64,000 nucleotides of DNA from Pseudokineococcus lusitanus (lineage in GTDB: Bacteria; Actinomycetota; Actinomycetes; Actinomycetales; Quadrisphaeraceae). The DNA lies in NCBI RefSeq assembly GCF_003751265.1, contig NZ_RJKN01000007.1:170748-234747 (forward strand), read 5' to 3'. Position numbers and translations under genes: made by a program. The first letter of the stretch is position 1, and each line of letters begins with the position of its first letter. Of this stretch, positions 8,187 to 17,001 are shown one piece after another. The notes under the pieces were generated by a model. That model was given only the letters and a program-made list of their open reading frames with translations, did not search any database and was not told where the DNA came from.

Positions 8187-9338
8187 TCAGCGGGCGTCCC
8201 GGCCGACGAGGCGGACGACGCGCTCGGCGAGGTCCGCCAGCAGCGGGGCGGCGTCCGCGCGCAGCTCGTCGAGCGACGCCGGGCCCGGGGCGAGGCCGAA
8301 GGCCGCCGTCACGCCGGCCGCCGCCAGCACGGCCGGCGCCACGGCCACCCGTCCCGCGAGGACGACGACGGGCGCCCCGGCCGCGGCCGGCGCGGCCCGG
8401 ACGGCCGCGGCGACGCCGTCGACGACCTTGCCCTGCACCGACTGCTCGTCGCACGAGCCCTCGCCCGTCAGCACGAGGTCGGCGCCGCCGGCCAGCGCGG
8501 CGGGCAGCCCGACCTCGCCGAGGACGAGCGGCGCCCCGGGCTCGAGGGTCGCCCCGAGCGCCGCGACGAGCGGGGCGGGCGCGCCGCCGGCGGCCCCGGC
8601 GCCGGGCAGGTCGGCGACGTCGACGCCCGTGGCCCCCCGCAGCGCGGCCGCGAGCCGGGCCAGCCCGGCGTCGAGCGCCGCGACGTCGTCCGGGCCGGCG
8701 CCCTTCTGCGGGCCGTAGACCGCCGCGGCGCCGCGCGGGCCGAGCAGCGGGTTGGTGACGTCGCACGCCAGCCGCCACCGGGCACCGCGGGCGCGCGGGT
8801 GCAGGGCGGACAGGTCGACCCGGTCGAGCGCGGTCAGGGCGCCGCCGCCGGGCGGGAGGTCGCGGCCGTCGGCGTCGAGGAGGCGGCCGCCGAGGGCGAC
8901 GAGGAGGCCGGCGCCGCCGTCGGTCGTCGCGCTGCCGCCGAGGCAGAGGAGGACCTCCTCGGCCCCGGCGTCGAGCGCCTCGACGAGGAGGCGGCCGGTG
9001 CCGAGCGTCGAGGTGCCGCGGGGGTCGGCGGGGACGTCCGCGACGGCGGGCAGCCCGCTCGCGGCCGCCACCTCGACGACGGCGCGGGCGCCGTCCGCGG
9101 AGAGCGCCCACGTGGCGGTGGTCGGACGGCCCAGCGCGTCGGTCGTGACGCTCCGCCGCAGCGGGGTGCCCCACGCCGCGGCCAGGCAGTCGGTCGTGCC
9201 CTCGCCGCCGTCGGCCACGGGGAGGACGACGACGTCCGCGTCGGGCCGGGCGGCGAGGACGCCGGCCCGGACCGCGGCGCCGGCGTCGGTGGTCGTGAGG
9301 GACCCCTTGAAGGAGTCGACGGCGACCACGACGCGCAC
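8187..9338 (-). CDS. glycerate kinase
   Basis: 383 residues from GTG 9338. It phosphorylates D-glycerate in the cytoplasm (GarK/GlxK family). Signatures: VVAVDSFKGSLTTTDAG at the N-terminus, PVADGGEGTTDCL near residue 42, LGGSATTDGGAGL in the middle, and LTGEGSCDEQSVQGKVVDGVA towards the C-terminus. Length is normal for the family. It is read away from the polyol operon's upstream genes and precedes an HNH gene. The start sits six bases after TAGCGT, so the message is predicted leaderless. Confidence 0.93.
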   Translation of the reverse strand: MRVVVAVDSFKGSLTTTDAGAAVRAGVLAARPDADVVVLPVADGGEGTTDCLAAAWGTPLRRSVTTDALGRPTTATWALSADGARAVVEVAAASGLPAVADVPADPRGTSTLGTGRLLVEALDAGAEEVLLCLGGSATTDGGAGLLVALGGRLLDADGRDLPPGGGALTALDRVDLSALHPRARGARWRLACDVTNPLLGPRGAAAVYGPQKGAGPDDVAALDAGLARLAAALRGATGVDVADLPGAGAAGGAPAPLVAALGATLEPGAPLVLGEVGLPAALAGGADLVLTGEGSCDEQSVQGKVVDGVAAAVRAAPAAAGAPVVVLAGRVAVAPAVLAAAGVTAAFGLAPGPASLDELRADAAPLLADLAERVVRLVGRDAR

Positions 9339-9344
9339 GGGACC

Positions 9345-9350
9345 ACGCTA
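9345..9350 (-). promoter_or_regulatory. -10 box (TAGCGT), leaderless start of glycerate kinase
   Basis: TAGCGT on the minus strand ends six bases before the GTG start codon of glycerate kinase. The same hexamer and nearly the same spacing occur before several other genes of the window. Confidence 0.6.
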
Positions 9351-9423
9351 GGCGCGGGCGTCGGCGGCCGCCGGACGGGCCTCGTCCGGTGCGCGCGGCG
9401 GGGCGCACGCACCGGACGGGGCC

Positions 9424-10956
9424 TCAGGCCCGGGTGCGGGCCAGGTGCTCCTCGAGCGTGCGCCGCGCGCCGTGGGAGTGCAGCGACGCGAGGGACGCGC
9501 GGTACGGCGTCGTGAACGCCTCCTGCTCGGCGAGGTCGCCGAAGAGGTCCTCGTCCCGGAGGAACGCGAGGTCGTCGCCCTCGAGCTGTGCCTTCGCGGC
9601 GGCGACACGGCCCTCGGCGTCGGCGTCGACGACCTCGATCGGCTCGCCCTGCTCGTCGACGCCCTCGGCGTAGCGCGCCCACGCGGCGATGACGAGCGCC
9701 GCGTGCTCGACCGACCGGCCGGCGGCGAGGTTCTCGCGGGTGAGGGGCACGAGCCACGTGGGGATGCGGTTGCTGGAGTCCGCGCACAGCCGGGCCAGGG
9801 TGTCCCGCACCTCGGGGTTGGCGAAGCGCTCGACGAGGCCCGGCTTGTAGGCGTCGAGGTCGACGCCCGGCACCGGCTGCAGGGTCGGGGTCGCCTCGTC
9901 GTCCATGTAGGCGAGGAGGAAGTCGGCGAAGAGCTGCTCCGAGCAGACCTCGTGCGCGTAGCGGTGGCCGGCGAGGTAGCCCAGGTAGCAGAGCGCCTGG
10001 TGGCTCGCGTTGAGCAGCCGCAGCTTCATGAGCTCGTAGGGGTGGACGTCATCGACGACCTGGACCCCCACCTCCTCGAGCGGCGGGCGGCCGTCGCCGA
10101 AGCGGTCCTCGAGGACCCACTGGGCGAAGGGCTCGGCGACGACGGGCCACGCGTCCTCGACGCCGAAGCGCTCGCGGACGGCCTCGCGGTCGGCGTCGGC
10201 CGTGACGGGCGTGATGCGGTCGACCATCGAGTTGGGGAAGGTGACCTCCCGCTCGAGGTAGTCGGCCAGGTCGCCACCGGTGCGCTCGTCCCGGGCCCGC
10301 ACGTACGCCGTCACCATCCGGTGGGCGACGTCGCCGTTGCCCTGGATGTTGTCGCAGGACATCACCGTGAACGCCGGCACGCCGCGGTCGCGGCGGCGGC
10401 GCAGCGCCTCGGTGATGAAGGCGAAGGCCGTGCGGGGCGTGGGGCTCTCGACGTCGTCCTCGAGGTCGGCGCGCAGCCGCTCGTCCCTCGTGTCCAGCTC
10501 CCCGGTGACGGGGTGCACGTGGTACCCGCCCTCGGTGACGGTCATGGAGACGATCCGGACCGCCGGGTCGGCCATCCTCTCGAGCACGGCCTCGGGGTCG
10601 TCCGGCGCGAAGAGGTACTCCACGAGCGAGCCGACCACCCGGGGCTCGTACGTGCCGTCCGGGTGCTTGAGGACGAGCGTGTAGAGGCAGTCCTGGGCGG
10701 CCATGACGTCGGCCATCCGGCGGTCGCCGGGCAGGACGCCGACGCCGCAGATGCCCCAGTCGAGGGCCTTGCCGTCCTCCATGAGGCGGTCGAGGTACAT
10801 GGCCTCGTGGGCCCGGTGGAAGCCCCCGACGCCGAAGTGGACGATCCCGGCGGTCACGCGGGACCGGTCGTACGTGGGCACGGGCAGCCCGGCCGGCGGG
10901 TCGGCGAGCGTCGCGGCGGACAGCGGGCGGGCACCCGTCGTGGTGTCTGAGGTCAT
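9424..10956 (-). CDS. mannitol dehydrogenase family protein
   Basis: 510 residues. Long-chain polyol dehydrogenase, NAD-dependent oxidation of a hexitol (mannitol, arabinitol) or reduction of fructuronate. The N-terminal Rossmann domain begins IVHFGVGGFHRAH. The catalytic lysine motif is KLRLLNASHQALCYLGYLAG. It is the last gene of a minus-strand operon after a binding protein and two permeases, which makes a polyol substrate likely. The ATG has GGAGACCTCCG upstream. Which polyol is used cannot be told from sequence. Confidence 0.9.
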   Translation of the reverse strand: MTSDTTTGARPLSAATLADPPAGLPVPTYDRSRVTAGIVHFGVGGFHRAHEAMYLDRLMEDGKALDWGICGVGVLPGDRRMADVMAAQDCLYTLVLKHPDGTYEPRVVGSLVEYLFAPDDPEAVLERMADPAVRIVSMTVTEGGYHVHPVTGELDTRDERLRADLEDDVESPTPRTAFAFITEALRRRRDRGVPAFTVMSCDNIQGNGDVAHRMVTAYVRARDERTGGDLADYLEREVTFPNSMVDRITPVTADADREAVRERFGVEDAWPVVAEPFAQWVLEDRFGDGRPPLEEVGVQVVDDVHPYELMKLRLLNASHQALCYLGYLAGHRYAHEVCSEQLFADFLLAYMDDEATPTLQPVPGVDLDAYKPGLVERFANPEVRDTLARLCADSSNRIPTWLVPLTRENLAAGRSVEHAALVIAAWARYAEGVDEQGEPIEVVDADAEGRVAAAKAQLEGDDLAFLRDEDLFGDLAEQEAFTTPYRASLASLHSHGARRTLEEHLARTRA

Positions 10957-11026
10957 CGGAGGTCTCCGGTCTGGTCGCGCGGGAGCACGGGGCGGCCTGG
11001 CGGGCGGGTCCGGGAGGGGGCGGGCC

Positions 11027-11935
11027 TCACTTGACGGCGCCGAGCGACAGCCCCTGGACGAGCTTGTCCTGCGCCGCGAAGCCGGCGGCGAGGACGGGGA
11101 GGCTGACGACGACGGCGGCGGCGCAGACCTGGGCGAGGAAGAGGCCCTGGCTCGTGACGAAGCTCGTGAGGAAGACGGGCGCGGTGCCGGCGACGACGCC
11201 GGTCAGCGTCCGGGCCAGGAGGAGCTCCTGCCAGCTGAAGATGAAGCAGATGAGGGCGGTGGCCGCGATGCCGGGCATCGCGACGGGGGCGACGACGCTG
11301 CGCAGCGTCCGGATGAGCCCGGCGCCGTCGAGCTGGGCCGCCTCGAGCATCTCGACCGGCACCTCGGCGAGGAACGAGCGCATCATCCAGATCGCGATGG
11401 GCAGGTTCATCGTCGTGTAGAGGGCGATGAGCAGCCCGATCTGGTCGAGCGAGCCGGTGCGCACGGCGAAGAGGTACAGCGGCAGCAGCGCCGCGACGAT
11501 CGGCAGGAAGCGCGTCGAGAGCAGGAAGAAGAGGACGTCCGACCACTTCTTCACCGGGCGGATCGACAGCGCGTACGCCGCGGGGATCGCCAGGGCGAGG
11601 ACCAGGAGCGTCGAGACGACCGACGCCGTCGCGGAGTTGATGAGCGACGGAAACGCGTTCGCGTTGCCGAAGAAGCTCTTGTACCCGTCGAGCGTCAGCG
11701 GGGCGAGGAGCGACGGCGGGTTCGTGGCGGCGTCGACCTCGCTGTGGAACGAGGTGAGCAGCATCCACAGGACCGGGATGGCGAAGACCAGCCCGACCGC
11801 CCAGGCGGCCACGCCCCACAGCGGGTTGGGCCGGCTCAGGGGGGAGTGCTTGCGGTAGGTCTGCTGCGCGGGCCGGGGCTCCGACGCGTCGACGGCCGCC
11901 CGGGAGGCGGAGGGGCTGGGGACGTGGGCAGCCAT
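11027..11935 (-). CDS. sugar/polyol ABC transporter permease (MalG type)
   Basis: 302 residues, about six membrane segments after a 35-residue cytoplasmic N-terminus. The EAA loop contacting the ATPase is VPVEMLEAAQLDGAGLIRTL, with the conserved EAA...G pattern. The family is the CUT1 carbohydrate uptake group. Its ATG overlaps the stop of the other permease (TGATG), showing translational coupling. The closing residues LVQGLSLGAVK are typical of this subfamily, which runs 'L..G...GAVKG'. No ATP-binding subunit is encoded next to it. Confidence 0.93.
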   Translation of the reverse strand: MAAHVPSPSASRAAVDASEPRPAQQTYRKHSPLSRPNPLWGVAAWAVGLVFAIPVLWMLLTSFHSEVDAATNPPSLLAPLTLDGYKSFFGNANAFPSLINSATASVVSTLLVLALAIPAAYALSIRPVKKWSDVLFFLLSTRFLPIVAALLPLYLFAVRTGSLDQIGLLIALYTTMNLPIAIWMMRSFLAEVPVEMLEAAQLDGAGLIRTLRSVVAPVAMPGIAATALICFIFSWQELLLARTLTGVVAGTAPVFLTSFVTSQGLFLAQVCAAAVVVSLPVLAAGFAAQDKLVQGLSLGAVK

Positions 11936-12894
11936 CAGCTGTCCTCCTTGAGCAGCGACGAGACGGAGCGCAGCGCGAAGGTCGCCACGATGATCGTGCC
12001 GATGACGACGATGACGCCCTGGGCGGCGGCGAGGCCGTAGTCCTGCCGGACGAAGAAGGTCTGGTAGATCGTGTACGGCAGGTTGGCCGTGCCGAGCGCG
12101 CCCGAGGTCATCGTGAAGACGGCGTCGAAGTTCTGGACGATGTAGATGGCGCCGAGGGTGGCGCCCAGCTCGATGTAGCGGCGCAGGTGCGGCAGCGTGA
12201 TGTAGCGGAACGCCTGCAGCGGGCTCGCTCCGTCCATCTTGGCCGCCTCGAAGGCGTCGGCCGGTCGGCTCTGCAGGCCGGCCAGGAGGATCAGCATCAT
12301 GAACGGCGTCCACTGCCAGATGAGCGCCAGCTCGATCGACAGCAGCGGGAACTCCGTCAGCCACGCGATCTGCGGCGGGCGGGCGCCGAACAGGCCCCAC
12401 ACCCACGTGAGCGTGCCGTTGATGAGGCCGTAGCTGGGGTTGAGGATCGCGTGCTTCCACAGCAGCGCCGCGGCGACGGGCACCACGAGGAAGGGCGCGA
12501 TCATCAACGTGCGGACGGCGCCGCGGCCGAAGAACTTGCGGTCGAGCAGCAGGGCGATGAGCAGCCCGAGCACCAGGCTGACGGCCACGACGACGACGGT
12601 CAGCACGATCGTCGTGATGACCGACGAGCGCAGGCCCGCGTCGGTGAAGACCTGGGCGTAGTTGCCGAGGCCGGCGAAGCCGCGCTCGTTCGGGCGCAGC
12701 GCCTGCCAGTCCATGAACGAGATGACGATGGTCGCCAGGAACGGCAGCTGCGTCATGACCACGACGAAGACGAGCGCGGGCATGAGCGGTGCGCGGCGCA
12801 CCCACCCGGCCCTGCGCGAGGCGGTGCGCTGCTGCTGGGGCGCGGGGGACTGCAGCACGGTCCGCTGCCGCGCGGTGGTCTCGTCGACGCTCAT
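11935..12894 (-). CDS. sugar/polyol ABC transporter permease (MalF type)
   Basis: 319 residues with six membrane segments. The cytoplasmic EAA motif reads RPADAFEAAKMDGASPLQAF. An N-terminal basic stretch (ASRRAGWVRRAP) precedes the first helix. AGGAG lies just before the ATG. It pairs with the downstream permease to form the membrane channel of a CUT1-type importer. It is separated from the binding-protein gene by a strong hairpin, which would favour higher expression of the binding protein. Confidence 0.93.
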   Translation of the reverse strand: MSVDETTARQRTVLQSPAPQQQRTASRRAGWVRRAPLMPALVFVVVMTQLPFLATIVISFMDWQALRPNERGFAGLGNYAQVFTDAGLRSSVITTIVLTVVVVAVSLVLGLLIALLLDRKFFGRGAVRTLMIAPFLVVPVAAALLWKHAILNPSYGLINGTLTWVWGLFGARPPQIAWLTEFPLLSIELALIWQWTPFMMLILLAGLQSRPADAFEAAKMDGASPLQAFRYITLPHLRRYIELGATLGAIYIVQNFDAVFTMTSGALGTANLPYTIYQTFFVRQDYGLAAAQGVIVVIGTIIVATFALRSVSSLLKEDS

Positions 12895-12985
12895 GGGCTC
12901 TCCTGCCGTGGCGGGTGGTGCTCGGGGGGCGGGCCTGCCACCGCGCCCCGTCGGGGGCGGGGCGCGGCGGCGGGCCGACGTGCAG

Positions 12986-13018
12986 GGGCCGGCCCCGCCG
13001 CGGTGGCGGGGCCGGCCC
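12986..13018 (-). terminator. intercistronic hairpin between binding protein and permease genes
   Basis: A perfect 14-base-pair, all-G/C stem with a 5-base loop lies immediately downstream of the binding-protein stop and upstream of the first permease, on the transcribed strand. There is no T-tract. Such elements attenuate read-through and protect the upstream message, explaining excess binding protein over permease in ABC importers. Confidence 0.7.
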
Positions 13019-13024
13019 GGTGCG

Positions 13025-14392
13025 TCACTCCTGGTAGTTCTCCGCGACGGCCTCGGCGTCGGTCTGGCCGGCGTCGAGCGTCTCCTGGACGGTGCCCTGC
13101 CCGGCGATGTTCGAGCTGATGCCCTCGGAGATGCCGGTGGCGAGGTCGGCGAACTCGGGGATGGCGACGAACTGGATGCCGGGGGCCGGGCGCGGCTGCA
13201 CGCCCGGGTTGTTCGGGTCGGCCGAGGAGATGGCCGCCTCGGTGGCCTCGGCGAAGGCGCCCGCGACCTCGAGGTACTGGTCGTTCTCGTAGGTCGAGCT
13301 GCGCTTGCCGGCCGGCACGCGGGACCAGCCGAGCTCCTCGCCGACGAGCTCCTCGTACTCCTGGCTGGAGGCCCAGGAGACGAACTCCCACGCGGCGTCC
13401 TTCTTCTCGGACGCGGCCTGGACGCCCCACGCCCAGCTGTACAGCCAGCCGGAGGAGTCGGTCTCGACGACCGGCGCCGGCGCGTAGCCGATGTTGCCGG
13501 CGACGGGCGAGCCCTCGGCCTCGAGGGAGCCGGCGGCCGACGTCGCGTCGTACCACATGGCCGTGCCGCCCTGGGTCATGGCGTTGAGGCACTCGGTGAA
13601 GCCCGCCTGGGCCGCACCCGTCTCGCCGTGCTGCTGGACCAGGTCGACGTAGAACTGCGTCGCCTCGACGAACTCGGGCGAGTTGACCTGCGGGGTCCAG
13701 TCCTCGTCGAACCACGTGCCGCCGAAGGTGTTGACGACGGTCGTCAGCGGGGCGAAGACCTGGCCCCAGCCCGGGAGGCCGCGCAGGCAGATGCCGCGGG
13801 TGCCGCTCGGGTCGTCGATCTGCTCGGCGAGGGCCGCGACCTCCTGCCAGGTGGGGTTCTCCGGCATGGTGAGGCCGGCCTGGTCGAAGAGGTCGGTGCG
13901 GTACATGAGGAAGGAGGACTCGCCGTAGAAGGGCTCGGCGTAGATCTCGCCGTCGACGGTGAGGCCGTCGGCGATGGGCTGGAGGATGTCCGCCTGGTTG
14001 AACTCCGTGTCGCCCTCGGCGTACTCGGTGAGCGGTGCGAGCCACTCGTTCGTCGAGAAGAACGGCACCTCGTAGTTGCTGATCGTGGCGACGTCGTACT
14101 GGCCCGCCTGCGCGGCGAAGTCCTGCGCGATCTGGGCGCGGACCTCGTTCTCCGGCTGGACGACGAAGTTGACCGTGATGCCGGTCTCGGCGGTGAAGTT
14201 GTCCGCCGTGAGCTCCTGCAGGTCCTCCATCTGGGGGTTGTTCACCATGATCACGGAGATGCTCTGGGCGTCGCCGTCCTGGCCGCCGCCACCGCCGCCG
14301 GCGCCACCACCGGCGCCGCCGCACGCCGACGTGGCGAGGGCGACCGTCGTGAGGGTGGCGAGGGCGATCGGAGCACGTCGTCGTGCGCTCAT
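13025..14392 (-). CDS. ABC transporter extracellular solute-binding lipoprotein
   Basis: 455 residues from ATG 14392, which has GGAAGGA upstream. The signal peptide begins with Arg-rich MSARRRAPIALATL and ends in a lipobox ATSAC followed by a glycine-rich linker. The rest is a two-lobed family 1 binding protein (NFTAETGITVNF ... GWLYSWAWGVQAASEKKDAAWEF). It captures a sugar or polyol outside the membrane and hands it to the two permeases. The mannitol dehydrogenase at the operon end points to a polyol. Confidence 0.93.
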   Translation of the reverse strand: MSARRRAPIALATLTTVALATSACGGAGGGAGGGGGGQDGDAQSISVIMVNNPQMEDLQELTADNFTAETGITVNFVVQPENEVRAQIAQDFAAQAGQYDVATISNYEVPFFSTNEWLAPLTEYAEGDTEFNQADILQPIADGLTVDGEIYAEPFYGESSFLMYRTDLFDQAGLTMPENPTWQEVAALAEQIDDPSGTRGICLRGLPGWGQVFAPLTTVVNTFGGTWFDEDWTPQVNSPEFVEATQFYVDLVQQHGETGAAQAGFTECLNAMTQGGTAMWYDATSAAGSLEAEGSPVAGNIGYAPAPVVETDSSGWLYSWAWGVQAASEKKDAAWEFVSWASSQEYEELVGEELGWSRVPAGKRSSTYENDQYLEVAGAFAEATEAAISSADPNNPGVQPRPAPGIQFVAIPEFADLATGISEGISSNIAGQGTVQETLDAGQTDAEAVAENYQE

Positions 14393-14573
14393 GCAGGGAA
14401 GTCCTTCCGGGGGCCGCGGCGGGCCGCGGGCGTCGCTGGGGGCTGTGCCCGGCCGGGGTGCCGCGCGGGGGCGGGGCGGTGGCCGGGGTGCTCGTCGGTC
14501 TCGTCGGGGCCCGGTGGCCGTGCGCTGCACGTCGTCCGGGCCGAGGCGGTGTCGGGCGTCGGCGCCCGAGCAG

Positions 14574-14603
14574 ATGACAACGGGCGGCGGGCGCCGCTGT
14601 CAA
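14574..14603 (-). promoter_or_regulatory. promoter of the polyol uptake operon
   Basis: On the minus strand a perfect TTGACA (14598-14603) is followed after 18 bases by TGTCAT (14574-14579). Transcription would start near 14567, leaving a leader of about 175 bases before the binding-protein ATG. The rest of 14393-14570 is G/C-rich with no open frame I can support. The perfect -35 is rare in this window and suggests a conventional, regulated promoter. Confidence 0.55.
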
Positions 14604-14629
14604 GGACTTCTCTCGATTGTGACCAACCA

Positions 14630-14645
14630 GCGCTCATCTGAGCGC
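14630..14645. promoter_or_regulatory. palindrome GCGCTCA-TC-TGAGCGC, candidate operator
   Basis: A perfect inverted repeat with 7-base arms and a 2-base centre lies in the divergent space between the polyol operon and purD. It is 27 bases upstream of the polyol -35 and about 40 bases upstream of the purD -10. Position suits an activator site for the importer or an operator for purD. No regulator gene is adjacent, so the binding protein is unknown. Confidence 0.4.
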
Positions 14646-14684
14646 GGCCGACGGACGTCCGGGAGGAGCCGCCGGGCCCGGCCC

Positions 14685-14690
14685 TACGCT
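14685..14690 (+). promoter_or_regulatory. -10 box (TACGCT), leaderless start of purD
   Basis: TACGCT is followed by seven bases (GCGGGCC) and then the GTG of purD. There is no Shine-Dalgarno in between, so transcription probably starts on the GTG. Confidence 0.65.
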
Positions 14691-14697
14691 GCGGGCC

Positions 14698-15984
14698 GTG
14701 CGCGTCCTCGTGGTCGGGTCCGGTGCTCGTGAGCACGCCCTCGCCGTCGCCCTCGGGGCCGACGACGACGTCGAGGAGGTGCTCGTGGCCCCCGGTGGCC
14801 CGGGCATGACCGACGTCGCCGAGGTCCTCGCGGTCGACCCGCTGGACGGGGCCGCCGTGGCGGCGCTCGCCACGGCCCGGGACGTCGACCTCGTCGTGGT
14901 GGGCCCGGAGGCACCGCTCGTCGCGGGGGTGGCGGACGCCGTGCGCGCGGCGGGCGTGGACTGCTTCGGCCCCTCGGCGGCGGCGGCGCGGCTCGAGGGC
15001 AGCAAGGCCTTCGCCAAGGAGGTCATGGCGGCCGCCGGCGTCCCGACGGCCATGGCGCACGTGTGCACCGACCTCGACCAGGTGGCGGCGGCCCTCGACG
15101 CCTTCGGCGCCCCCCACGTCGTCAAGGACGACGGCCTGGCCGCCGGCAAGGGCGTCGTCGTCACCGACGACCGCGACGCGGCGCTCGCCCACGCGCGCGC
15201 CTGCCTCGAGGGCGACGCCGCCGGCGCCGCGGGGGCCCGCGCCGTCGTCGTGGAGGACTTCCTCGACGGCCCCGAGGTCTCCCTCTTCGTCCTCTGCGAC
15301 GGCACCGACGTCGTCCCGCTCGTCCCGGCGCAAGACTTCAAGCGCCTGCGCGACGGGGACGACGGTCCCAACACGGGGGGGATGGGTGCCTACTCGCCGC
15401 TGCCGTGGGCGCCGGAGGGTCTCGTCGACGAGGTGCTCGGGCGGGTCGCGCGGCCGGTCGTCGCCGAGATGGCCCGCCGCGGCACCCCTTTCGCCGGCGT
15501 CCTCTACTGCGGGCTCGCCCTCACCTCGCGCGGCGTGCGCGTCGTCGAGTTCAACGTCCGCTTCGGCGACCCGGAGACGCAGGTCGTGCTGCCGCGGCTG
15601 CGCACGCCCCTCGGCGGGGTGCTGCGGGCGGCCGCGCGCGGACGGCTCGCCGAGCTCGACCCGCTCGTGTGGTCCCCGGGCAGCGCCGTCGTCGTCGTCC
15701 TCGCGGCCGCCGGCTACCCGGACGCCCCCCGGCGGGGCGACGTCGTCGGCGGCCTCGCCGAGGCCTCCGCCGTCCCGGGCGCCGCGGTGCTGCACGCCGG
15801 CACGGCGGCCCGCGAGGACGGGGAGCTCGTGACGGCCGGGGGCCGGGTGCTCTCGCTCGTCGGCGTCGGGCCGGACGCGCACGAGGCCCGCGAGACCGCC
15901 TACGCCGCGCTCGCCGCCGTCTCGCTGGAGGGCGGGCAGGCCCGCACGGACATCGCCGCCGCGGTCGCGGGGGAGGGGGCGTGA
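14698..15984 (+). CDS. purD: phosphoribosylamine-glycine ligase (GAR synthetase)
   Basis: 428 residues from GTG. ATP-dependent ligation of glycine to phosphoribosylamine, step 2 of de novo purine synthesis. The N-terminal domain begins with VLVVGSGAREHALA; the ATP-grasp part contains SKAFAKEVMAAAGVPTA and VVKDDGLAAGKGVVV; FNVRFGDPETQVVLPRL holds the Mg-binding residues. Full length. It overlaps purC by four bases (GTGA), so the two are one operon. Confidence 0.96.
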   Translation: MRVLVVGSGAREHALAVALGADDDVEEVLVAPGGPGMTDVAEVLAVDPLDGAAVAALATARDVDLVVVGPEAPLVAGVADAVRAAGVDCFGPSAAAARLEGSKAFAKEVMAAAGVPTAMAHVCTDLDQVAAALDAFGAPHVVKDDGLAAGKGVVVTDDRDAALAHARACLEGDAAGAAGARAVVVEDFLDGPEVSLFVLCDGTDVVPLVPAQDFKRLRDGDDGPNTGGMGAYSPLPWAPEGLVDEVLGRVARPVVAEMARRGTPFAGVLYCGLALTSRGVRVVEFNVRFGDPETQVVLPRLRTPLGGVLRAAARGRLAELDPLVWSPGSAVVVVLAAAGYPDAPRRGDVVGGLAEASAVPGAAVLHAGTAAREDGELVTAGGRVLSLVGVGPDAHEARETAYAALAAVSLEGGQARTDIAAAVAGEGA

Positions 15985-16946
15985 GCGCCGCCGACGCCGC
16001 CGAGGCGCCCGTGGAGCTGCCGGGCTGGCGGCACGTGCGCTCCGGCAAGGTGCGCGACCTCTACGAGCCCGCCTCGGCCGCACCGGGGACCGGTGACCTG
16101 CTCGTCGTCGCCAGCGACCGGGTCTCGGCGTTCGACCACGTGCTCCCCTCGCCCGTGCCGGACAAGGGCGCCGTCCTCACCGCCCTGAGCCTCTGGTGGT
16201 TCGAGCGGCTCGCCGACGAGGGCCTCAGGGTGCCCGACCACGTGCTCTCCGCCGACGTCGGCCCGGACGACGCCTCCGCCGGGGTGCCCGCCGCGGTGGC
16301 CGGCCGGGCGGTCCGCTGCCGGCGGCTCGAGATGCTGCCGGTCGAGTGCGTGGCCCGGGGCTACCTCACCGGCTCGGGCCTGCTCGACTACCGCGCCACC
16401 GGCGCCGTGTGCGGCGTCGAGCTGCCGCCGGGGCTCGTGGACGGCTCGCGCCTGGAGGCGCCCGTCTTCACCCCCGCGACGAAGGCCGAGGTGGGGCACG
16501 ACGAGAACGTCCCGTTCGCCGTCGTGGCGGACGAGCTCGGCGGGGCGCTCGCCGGGCGGGCCCGCGAGATCACCCTGGAGCTGTACGCGCTGGGGGAGCG
16601 CGTGGCCCGCGAGCGCGGGGTCCTGCTGGCGGACACCAAGATCGAGCTGGGCCTGCCGCCGGGCACCGACCTCGCGGACCCGGCGGCGGCGGACGCGCTC
16701 GTCCTCGCCGACGAGGTGCTGACGCCGGACTCGTCCAGGTTCTGGGACGCCGCGTCGTGGGAGCCGGGCCGCGCCCAGCCCAGCTTCGACAAGCAGTTCG
16801 TCCGCGACTGGCTCCTGTCGGACGCCTCGGGCTGGGACCGCGGCGCGGACGCGCCCCCGCCGCCGCTGCCGGACGACGTCGTCGCCGCCACGCGCGGCCG
16901 CTACGTCGAGGCGTACGAGCGCATCACCGGGCGGCGCTGGGGCTGA
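15981..16946 (+). CDS. purC: SAICAR synthetase (phosphoribosylaminoimidazole-succinocarboxamide synthase)
   Basis: 321 residues from GTG 15981, whose last bases form the purD stop. It joins aspartate to CAIR using ATP. Signatures: SGKVRDLYE near residue 20, VASDRVSAFDHVLPSPVPDKG near 45, the binding loop VECVARGYLTGSG, and LADTKIELGL followed by LADEVLTPDSSRFW. PSFDKQFVRDWL is the usual C-terminal motif. Long form with an extended C-terminus, typical of actinobacteria. Confidence 0.96.
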   Translation: MSAADAAEAPVELPGWRHVRSGKVRDLYEPASAAPGTGDLLVVASDRVSAFDHVLPSPVPDKGAVLTALSLWWFERLADEGLRVPDHVLSADVGPDDASAGVPAAVAGRAVRCRRLEMLPVECVARGYLTGSGLLDYRATGAVCGVELPPGLVDGSRLEAPVFTPATKAEVGHDENVPFAVVADELGGALAGRAREITLELYALGERVARERGVLLADTKIELGLPPGTDLADPAAADALVLADEVLTPDSSRFWDAASWEPGRAQPSFDKQFVRDWLLSDASGWDRGADAPPPPLPDDVVAATRGRYVEAYERITGRRWG

Positions 16947-17001
16947 GGCGCTCCGGCGGCGCCGGGTCGCCGCGCCGGCGGCCCCGCCGCAGGGTGACCT
17001 C

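Noticed and set aside
7759..9408. One long minus-strand protein covering HNH and glycerate kinase regions
   Set aside because: The part over glycerate kinase is an Arg/Pro/Gly-rich shadow of the real frame; only the HNH end shows family motifs.
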